From positions 198,102-262,101 of the forward strand of contig NZ_JAMLFX010000003.1 of NCBI RefSeq assembly GCF_023634765.1: a DNA stretch of 64,000 nucleotides, written 5' to 3'. Positions 58,145 to 64,000 of this stretch are shown here, piece by piece. The stretch comes from Pseudomonas sp. AKS31. GTDB taxonomy: Bacteria; Pseudomonadota; Gammaproteobacteria; Pseudomonadales; Pseudomonadaceae. The notes beneath the pieces were generated by a model that saw only the letters and a list, made by a program, of their open reading frames with translations, was not told where the DNA came from and ran no database searches. Made by a program: the position numbers and the translations under genes. Numbering within the stretch: position 1 is the first letter of the stretch; each line of letters starts with the position of its first letter.

Positions 58145-60427
58145 ATGAATGATCTGGCCAATTCCCAAATGACTACTAATCCTCCCAAGCGCATTGACTT
58201 CAATACGCCTGAGCTGCAACGCAAGCGCCGCATTCGTGCGCTCAAGGATCGCTTCACTCGCTGGTACGTCCTCGTTGGCGGCCTGGCGGTGCTGGCAGCC
58301 ATCACCCTGATCTTCTTCTTCCTCGCCTACGTGGTTGCGCCATTGTTTCAGGGCGCTGACCTGACGGCGAAAGACTCGATCACCCCGGCCTGGATGCAGG
58401 ACGCCGGCAAGCCGCTGATGATTTCGCTCGAAGAGCAGAATCAGGTGGCGATGCGCGTTTCCGACAAGGGCCAGGCATTGTTCTTTGATATCGACAGTGG
58501 CGCTGAGCTGAAGCGCGTCGATCTGCCGGTTCCTGCCGGTGCCACCGTGACCTCCATCGGCGAAGACCAGCCGGGCCATCCGCTGGTTGCCGTGGGTCTG
58601 TCCAACGGTCAGGCGCTGGTGTTCCGTCACACCTATAAAGTCAGCTACCCCGATGGCAAGAAAACCATCACCCCGGCCATCGAATATCCGTACGGCGAGA
58701 CGCCGATCGCGCTGAACGAAGCCGGCGGTGCGCTGGAGCATGTCAGCCTGAATGCCACCGACACGACCCTGATGCTGGTCGGTTCGACCGGTTCGCAACT
58801 CAACGTGCTGTCGCTGACCAGCGAAGAAAACATGATGACCGGTGAAGTCACCAACGAGCAGAAGCGTATCGATCTGCCGCAGATGACCGAGCCGGTGAAA
58901 AACATCTTCGTCGACCCGCGCCAGCAGTGGCTGTACGTGGTCAATGGTCGCGCCCAGGCCGATGTGTTCAGCCTGCGCGACAAGAGCCTCAACGGTCGCT
59001 ACAAACTGCTGGAAAACGCTGACGCCGAAGTCACCGCGACCACGCAACTGGTCGGTGGTATTTCGCTTATCGTGGGTGACTCCAAAGGTGGCCTGGCCCA
59101 GTGGTTCATGGCCCGTGACACCGATGGCGAGCTGCGCCTGAAGCAGATCCGTACCTTCCAGATGGGCACCACGCCAATCGTTGAAATCTCCGCCGAAGAA
59201 CGCCGCAAAGGCTTCCTCGCGCTGGATGCCAGCGGCAAGCTCGGCGTCTTCCACAGCACCGCGCACCGTACTTTGCTGGTCGATCAGGTGGTTGAAGGCC
59301 CGGGCCTGTTCGGTCTGTCGCCGCGTGCCAACCGGTTGATCGTCGAAGCCGGCGGCAAGCTGCAACCGCTGCTGCTCGACAACCCGCACCCGGAAGTGTC
59401 CTGGAGCGCGCTGTGGAGCAAGGTCTGGTACGAGAACTACGACGAGCCTAAATACGTCTGGCAATCGACCGCCGCCAACACCGATTTCGAACCGAAACTG
59501 AGCCTCTCGCCACTGACCTTCGGCACCCTGAAAGCTGCGTTCTACGCGATGCTGCTGGCCGCGCCACTGGCCGTCGCTGCGGCAATCTACACCGCCTACT
59601 TCATGGCCCCGGGCATGCGCCGCAAGGTCAAGCCGGTGATCGAGCTGATGGAAGCGATGCCGACGGTGATCCTCGGTTTCTTCGCCGGTCTGTTCCTCGC
59701 GCCATATGTTGAAGGGCATCTGCCGGGCATTTTCAGCCTGCTGATGCTGTTGCCGATCGGCATCCTGGTCGCCGGCTTCACCTTCAGTCGTCTGCCTGAG
59801 TCGATCCGCCTGAAAGTCCCGGACGGTTGGGAAAGTGCGCTGCTGATTCCGGTGATCCTGTTTGTGGGCTGGCTGTCGCTGTACATGAGTCCGTTCATGG
59901 AGAACTGGTTCTTCGGTGGTGACATGCGTATGTGGATCTCCCACGACCTGGGCATCACCTACGACCAGCGCAACGCTCTGGTGGTCGGTCTGGCCATGGG
60001 CTTTGCGGTGATCCCGAACATCTACTCGATTGCCGAAGACGCCGTGTTCAGCGTGCCGCGTGGCCTGACCCTCGGCTCGCTGGCCTTGGGTGCCACGCCG
60101 TGGCAGACCATGACCCGTGTGGTGATCCTGACTGCCAGCCCGGGGATCTTCTCGGCGCTGATGATCGGCATGGGCCGTGCGGTCGGCGAAACCATGATCG
60201 TGCTGATGGCCACCGGTAACACCCCGGTCATGGAAATGAACCTGTTCGAAGGCCTGCGCACACTGGCCGCCAACGTCGCGGTGGAAATGCCCGAGTCGGA
60301 AGTCGGCGGCAGCCACTACCGCGTGCTGTTCCTCTCGGCGCTGGTGCTGCTGTTGTTCACCTTCGTCATGAACACCCTGGCAGAACTGATTCGTCAGCGT
60401 CTGCGCAAGAAATACTCGTCGCTTTAA
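58145..60427 (+). CDS. pstC: Phosphate ABC transporter permease PstC
   Basis: 760 residues, longer than E. coli PstC (about 320). An N-terminal membrane segment near 40-65 is followed by a large soluble periplasmic insertion about 70-430, then membrane segments and the ABC permease region from about 460 (AVAAAIYTAYFMAP, then the EAA-like loop SVPRGLTLGSLALGATPWQTM near 640). The long form is usual in pseudomonads. Start ATG is preceded by GGGTGAGCGC. Together with pstA it forms the phosphate channel. Confidence 0.93.
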   Translation: MNDLANSQMTTNPPKRIDFNTPELQRKRRIRALKDRFTRWYVLVGGLAVLAAITLIFFFLAYVVAPLFQGADLTAKDSITPAWMQDAGKPLMISLEEQNQVAMRVSDKGQALFFDIDSGAELKRVDLPVPAGATVTSIGEDQPGHPLVAVGLSNGQALVFRHTYKVSYPDGKKTITPAIEYPYGETPIALNEAGGALEHVSLNATDTTLMLVGSTGSQLNVLSLTSEENMMTGEVTNEQKRIDLPQMTEPVKNIFVDPRQQWLYVVNGRAQADVFSLRDKSLNGRYKLLENADAEVTATTQLVGGISLIVGDSKGGLAQWFMARDTDGELRLKQIRTFQMGTTPIVEISAEERRKGFLALDASGKLGVFHSTAHRTLLVDQVVEGPGLFGLSPRANRLIVEAGGKLQPLLLDNPHPEVSWSALWSKVWYENYDEPKYVWQSTAANTDFEPKLSLSPLTFGTLKAAFYAMLLAAPLAVAAAIYTAYFMAPGMRRKVKPVIELMEAMPTVILGFFAGLFLAPYVEGHLPGIFSLLMLLPIGILVAGFTFSRLPESIRLKVPDGWESALLIPVILFVGWLSLYMSPFMENWFFGGDMRMWISHDLGITYDQRNALVVGLAMGFAVIPNIYSIAEDAVFSVPRGLTLGSLALGATPWQTMTRVVILTASPGIFSALMIGMGRAVGETMIVLMATGNTPVMEMNLFEGLRTLAANVAVEMPESEVGGSHYRVLFLSALVLLLFTFVMNTLAELIRQRLRKKYSSL

Positions 60428-60443
60428 GCAAAGGTAGAAGTCT

Positions 60444-62114
60444 GTGAAACAGAACTCCCTGAAAGGATGGTTCAAGAGCGGCGCCCCGGGCGTCTGGATC
60501 AGCGGTGGCGCGGTGTCCATCGCGGTCATCATGACCATTGGCCTGCTGGCGGTGATTGCCGTGCGCGGTCTGGGTCACTTCTGGCCGGCGGACCTGGTCC
60601 ACGCCAACTACGACGTACCGGGCCAGGCTAATCACCTGGTCATCGGTGAAGTGGTGCAGAAAGAAGAAGTGCCACGTGCCCGTCTGAAGAGCGCCGGTTT
60701 GCCGGTGCCGGATGAAGGCCCGGAATTCATGACCCGCGAGCTGATCAAGGTCGGCAACCGTGATTTGAATGGCAACGACTTCACCTGGATCGTCGGCGAG
60801 TGGCTGACCAACCAGACCACGCCGCCCGAGCTGATGGCGATCGAGCGTCGTGAGTGGGGCAACTTCTACGGCTACCTGGTCAACGTCAAACAGGATGGCA
60901 AAGTCATAGCTGAAGGCGAAGCGGCATGGCCTGAGCTGCAAGCGCGGATCAACCGTGTGAACGGTCTGGCTGCGCAACTGAAGTCGCTGGAAAAGACTGA
61001 CATCGGTGCAATCAACGCCGGGCTGGAGCGCATCCGTCTGCACGGCCGCAAACTGGAACTGGAAGGCAAACTCGACGCCACCGCGCAAGCGGACATGGAA
61101 TCCGAGCGTGCCGAGTTGAATGCGCGTTATCAGGACATCGAAGCGCGTCTGGCTGATCTGCATGCGCAGTTCAACCGCGATGCCTTGACTGCTCGCGATG
61201 CCAACGGCAAAGAAATTGAAATCGGTCTGGGCAAAGTGGTGCACGCCTACCAGCCGAACGCGATGAGCACCTTCACCAAGCTCGGTTTCTACTTCAGCAA
61301 GATCTGGGAATTCCTCTCGGACGACCCACGTGAAGCGAACACCGAAGGCGGGATCTTCCCGGCGATCTTCGGCACCGTGATGATGACGCTGATCATGGCG
61401 ATGATCGTCACCCCGTTCGGCGTGCTGGCGGCGGTGTACCTGCGTGAATACGCCAAGCAGAACACCCTGACGCGGATCATCCGTATCGCGGTGAACAACC
61501 TCGCCGGTGTTCCGGCGATCGTTTACGGCGTGTTCGGTCTGGGCTTCTTCGTTTACGTGCTGGGTGGTTCGGTCGACCGCTTGTTCTTCCCGGAAGCATT
61601 GCCGGCACCGACCTTCGGTACACCGGGTCTGCTCTGGGCATCGCTGACCCTGGCGCTGCTGGCGGTACCGGTGGTGATTGTGGCGACCGAGGAAGGTCTG
61701 GCGCGTATTCCGCGTACCGTGCGTGAAGGTTCGTTGGCCCTCGGCGCGACCAAGGCTGAAACCTTGTGGAAGATTGTGATCCCGATGGCCAGTCCGGCAA
61801 TGATGACCGGCATGATTCTCGCCGTGGCCCGCGCCGCCGGTGAAGTGGCACCGCTGATGCTGGTGGGTGTGGTGAAACTGGCGCCGTCGCTGCCGGTGGA
61901 CGGCAACTACCCGTACCTGCACCTGGATCAGAAGATCATGCACCTGGGCTTCCACATCTATGACGTCGGCTTCCAGAGCCCGAACGTCGAAGCGGCCCGC
62001 CCGCTGGTGTACGCCACGGCGCTGTTGCTGGTGCTGGTGATCGCCACGTTGAACCTGTCGGCGGTGTATATCCGTAACCACCTGCGCGAAAAATACAAAG
62101 CTTTGGACAGTTAA
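60444..62114 (+). CDS. pstA: Phosphate ABC transporter permease PstA
   Basis: 556 residues. The start is GTG at 60444, 16 bases past the pstC stop. A membrane segment lies near 20-40, a DUF3333-like periplasmic and coiled-coil insertion about 50-265, and the permease domain about 300-545 with GTVMMTLIMAMIVTPFGVLAAVYL and the EAA loop TVREGSLALGATKAETLWK. As with pstC, the inserted domain makes it longer than the E. coli protein. Confidence 0.93.
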   Translation: MKQNSLKGWFKSGAPGVWISGGAVSIAVIMTIGLLAVIAVRGLGHFWPADLVHANYDVPGQANHLVIGEVVQKEEVPRARLKSAGLPVPDEGPEFMTRELIKVGNRDLNGNDFTWIVGEWLTNQTTPPELMAIERREWGNFYGYLVNVKQDGKVIAEGEAAWPELQARINRVNGLAAQLKSLEKTDIGAINAGLERIRLHGRKLELEGKLDATAQADMESERAELNARYQDIEARLADLHAQFNRDALTARDANGKEIEIGLGKVVHAYQPNAMSTFTKLGFYFSKIWEFLSDDPREANTEGGIFPAIFGTVMMTLIMAMIVTPFGVLAAVYLREYAKQNTLTRIIRIAVNNLAGVPAIVYGVFGLGFFVYVLGGSVDRLFFPEALPAPTFGTPGLLWASLTLALLAVPVVIVATEEGLARIPRTVREGSLALGATKAETLWKIVIPMASPAMMTGMILAVARAAGEVAPLMLVGVVKLAPSLPVDGNYPYLHLDQKIMHLGFHIYDVGFQSPNVEAARPLVYATALLLVLVIATLNLSAVYIRNHLREKYKALDS

Positions 62115-62120
62115 CACAAA

Positions 62121-62214
62121 TCCTGTGGGAGCTGGCTTGCCAGCGATGCAGGCGACTCGGTCAGCCAGTAACACCGCGGTGATGCCATCGCTGGCAAGCC
62201 TGCTCCCACAAGGA
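62121..62214. repeat. REPIN in the pstA-pstB gap
   Basis: Arms TCCTGTGGGAGCTGGCTTGC (62121) and CTGGCAAGCCTGCTCCCACA (62190 region), complementary over some 25 bases, separated by about 37 bases. It splits the pst operon between pstA and pstB; mRNA will have a strong hairpin there. Confidence 0.85.
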
Positions 62215-62298
62215 TCGGCGCAAGCCACAGATTTTCAGTAACCCATTGGCAAGGCCAGTGGTTCAACGAACCGAATTTGTTAGCACAGGGAGCCTCCC

Positions 62299-63132
62299 AT
62301 GCAGCACGAAACACATAGCCACGGCATCAATATGTCTGCCCTGGGTCGAGACAAGCAGAGCCTGAATCTGGCGCAGGAAACCGTGGCCATCGAAGTACCG
62401 GGCCTGAGCCTGTACTACGGCGAGAAACAAGCGCTGTTCGACGTCAGCATGAACATCCCGAAACAGCGTGTGACCGCGTTCATCGGCCCGTCCGGCTGCG
62501 GTAAATCCACGCTGCTGCGTACCTTCAACCGCATGAACGATCTGGTTGACGGCTGCCGCGTCGAAGGCGCGATCAACCTCTACGGCAACAACATCTATCG
62601 CAAGGGCGAAGACGTTGCCGAGCTGCGTCGTCGTGTCGGCATGGTGTTCCAGAAGCCCAACCCGTTCCCGAAGACCATCTACGAAAACGTCGTTTACGGT
62701 CTGCGCATCCAGGGCATCAACAAGAAGCGCGTCCTCGACGAAGCGGTCGAATGGGCGTTGAAAGGCGCGGCGCTGTGGGACGAAGTCAAAGACCGTCTGC
62801 ATGAATCGGCACTCGGTCTGTCCGGTGGTCAGCAACAGCGTCTGGTCATCGCCCGTACCATCGCGGTTGAGCCGGAAGTGCTGCTGCTCGACGAACCGTG
62901 CTCGGCCCTCGACCCGATCTCGACCCTGAAGGTTGAAGAGCTGATCTACGAGCTGAAATCCAAGTTCACCATCGTCATCGTTACGCACAACATGCAACAG
63001 GCCGCGCGGGTGTCCGACTACACGGCGTTCATGTACATGGGCAAACTGGTGGAATTTGGCGACACCGATACCCTGTTCACCAATCCGGCGAAGAAGCAGA
63101 CCGAAGACTACATCACCGGTCGTTATGGCTGA
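62299..63132 (+). CDS. pstB: Phosphate ABC transporter ATPase PstB
   Basis: 277 residues. Walker [10 protein letters not shown], signature LSGGQQQRL, Walker [15 protein letters not shown]-loop [10 protein letters not shown]. The ATG follows AGGGAGCCTCCC. An N-terminal extension of about 30 residues precedes the ATPase core, as in many pseudomonads. phoU follows after 71 bases. Confidence 0.96.
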   Translation: MQHETHSHGINMSALGRDKQSLNLAQETVAIEVPGLSLYYGEKQALFDVSMNIPKQRVTAFIGPSGCGKSTLLRTFNRMNDLVDGCRVEGAINLYGNNIYRKGEDVAELRRRVGMVFQKPNPFPKTIYENVVYGLRIQGINKKRVLDEAVEWALKGAALWDEVKDRLHESALGLSGGQQQRLVIARTIAVEPEVLLLDEPCSALDPISTLKVEELIYELKSKFTIVIVTHNMQQAARVSDYTAFMYMGKLVEFGDTDTLFTNPAKKQTEDYITGRYG

Positions 63133-63203
63133 CAGTTGCGGGTTATTCACAGAATTGACGCTGCGGCCCACCGCACCTTACCGGACGCTCCAAGGACGCC
63201 AAC

Positions 63204-63965
63204 ATGATTAGTAAAGAAGGCCTTACCCACCACATCTCCGCGCAGTTCAACGCCGAGCTTGAGGAAGTGCGCAGCCACCTCCTGGCCATGGGCGGGCTGG
63301 TCGAGAAGCAGGTCAACGACGCGGTGACCGCGCTGATCGAGGCCGACTCTGGCCTGGCTCAGCAGGTGCGCGAGATCGATGACCAGATCAACCAGATGGA
63401 ACGCAATATCGACGAAGAATGCCTGCGCATTCTCGCCCGTCGTCAGCCGGCGGCGTCCGACTTGCGTTTGATCATCAGCATTTCCAAGTCGGTGATCGAC
63501 CTGGAGCGCATCGGTGACGAAGCGACCAAGATCGCTCGCCGTGCGATTCAACTGTGTGAAGAAGGCGAAGCGCCGCGCGGTTACGTCGAGGTTCGTCACA
63601 TCGGCGACCAGGTGCGCAACATGGTCCGTGATGCGCTGGACGCATTTGCCCGCTTCGACGCCGATCTGGCGTTGTCGGTGGCGCAGTACGACAAGATCAT
63701 CGACCGCGAATACAAGACTGCACTGCGTGAGCTGGCCACCTACATGATGGAAGACCCACGCTCTATCTCGCGGGTCTTGAGCATTATCTGGGTGCTGCGT
63801 TCGCTGGAGCGCATCGGCGATCACGCGCGCAACATCTCCGAACTGGTCATCTACCTGGTGCGCGGCACCGACGTGCGCCACATGGGCCTCAAGCGCATGA
63901 AAGAAGAAGTTGAAGGCACAAGCGGCGAAACCGCTAATGTTCCGGGCAATGCTGACGATAAGTAA
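63204..63965 (+). CDS. phoU: Phosphate signalling protein PhoU
   Basis: 253 residues, two repeated three-helix PhoU domains (about 20-105 and 120-215). Metal-binding motifs are DDQINQMERNIDEECLRILARRQP (in the first domain, given here in its ends: DDQIN and ILARRQP) and LERIGDEATKIA; the second repeat has LERIGDHARNISE. It damps PhoR signalling when phosphate is high. Confidence 0.95.
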   Translation: MISKEGLTHHISAQFNAELEEVRSHLLAMGGLVEKQVNDAVTALIEADSGLAQQVREIDDQINQMERNIDEECLRILARRQPAASDLRLIISISKSVIDLERIGDEATKIARRAIQLCEEGEAPRGYVEVRHIGDQVRNMVRDALDAFARFDADLALSVAQYDKIIDREYKTALRELATYMMEDPRSISRVLSIIWVLRSLERIGDHARNISELVIYLVRGTDVRHMGLKRMKEEVEGTSGETANVPGNADDK

Positions 63966-63984
63966 GATTGCCTGAGAAAAGCGC

Positions 63985-64000
63985 CCGGCCCTTTGGCCGG
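63985..64000 (+). terminator. Terminator hairpin after phoU, cut by window end
   Basis: CCGGCC-CTTT-GGCCGG, 20 bases past the phoU stop. The T run expected after it falls outside the window. Confidence 0.55.

Noticed and set aside
58097..62228. Long open frames (813 and 620 residues) on the minus strand of pstC and pstA
   Set aside because: Shadows of strong plus-strand genes; products are His-, Gln- and Arg-rich as expected for antisense frames.

Overview
The window is chromosomal DNA from a fluorescent-group Pseudomonas (P. fluorescens complex). The evidence is high GC, gene blocks familiar from Pseudomonas genomes (uvrD / EAL-GGDEF / RpiR regulator / pycR-pycA-pycB; aspA / LysR / purEK; pstS-pstC-pstA-pstB-phoU), and many copies of the short palindromic REP/REPIN repeats typical of this group. 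Species is inferred from reading, not from a database search.

Layout. 1-7.9 kb is a zinc-starvation cluster: a paralogous zinc ABC transporter (substrate-binding protein cut by the window edge, permease, ATPase) in line with folE2, then a zinc amidase, the COG0523 metallochaperone zigA, a DUF1826 gene, a second COG0523 GTPase and two small secreted proteins. Two palindromes matching the Zur operator sit in the two divergent intergenic regions. 7.9-16 kb is housekeeping: DUF3301, pdxY, a thioesterase, a CPA2 antiporter, SMI1/KNR4, Tim44-like protein and uvrD. 16-24.7 kb holds a large GGDEF/EAL protein, a HexR-like regulator with its own operator, and the two-subunit pyruvate carboxylase with its divergent regulator PycR. 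24.8-30.3 kb holds two tandem paralogous autotransporters. 30.4-36.5 kb is an accessory metabolic zone: amino-acid-type ABC permease and binding protein without an ATPase, a homocysteine S-methyltransferase, a paiB-GNAT-GNAT operon and a divergent MocR-type regulator whose linker is written in a 12-base tandem repeat resembling DnaA boxes.

36.5-43.4 kb holds a 1534-residue toxin-like protein, an acetylpolyamine amidohydrolase-type deacetylase and an AraC regulator. 43.6-49.2 kb is asparagine/aspartate metabolism (asparaginase, alanine/glycine symporter, aspartase, LysR). 49.5-55.2 kb holds purEK, a GlsB/YeaQ-like membrane protein, DUF3299, a hexose-6-phosphate mutarotase, a thioesterase and an MFS transporter. 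55.2-56.8 kb is a small insertion with a PIN-domain protein and an XRE/ImmA-IrrE protein behind a palindromic operator, the best toxin-antitoxin-like candidate. 57-64 kb is the phosphate operon pstS-pstC-pstA-pstB-phoU with PHO boxes before pstS and pstC.

The genes fall into regulatory modules readable from their operators: Zur (zinc), HexR-like and PycR (central carbon), PhoB (phosphate), a MocR-type site and a self-regulated XRE module. No tRNA, rRNA, CRISPR array, transposase or integrase was seen.
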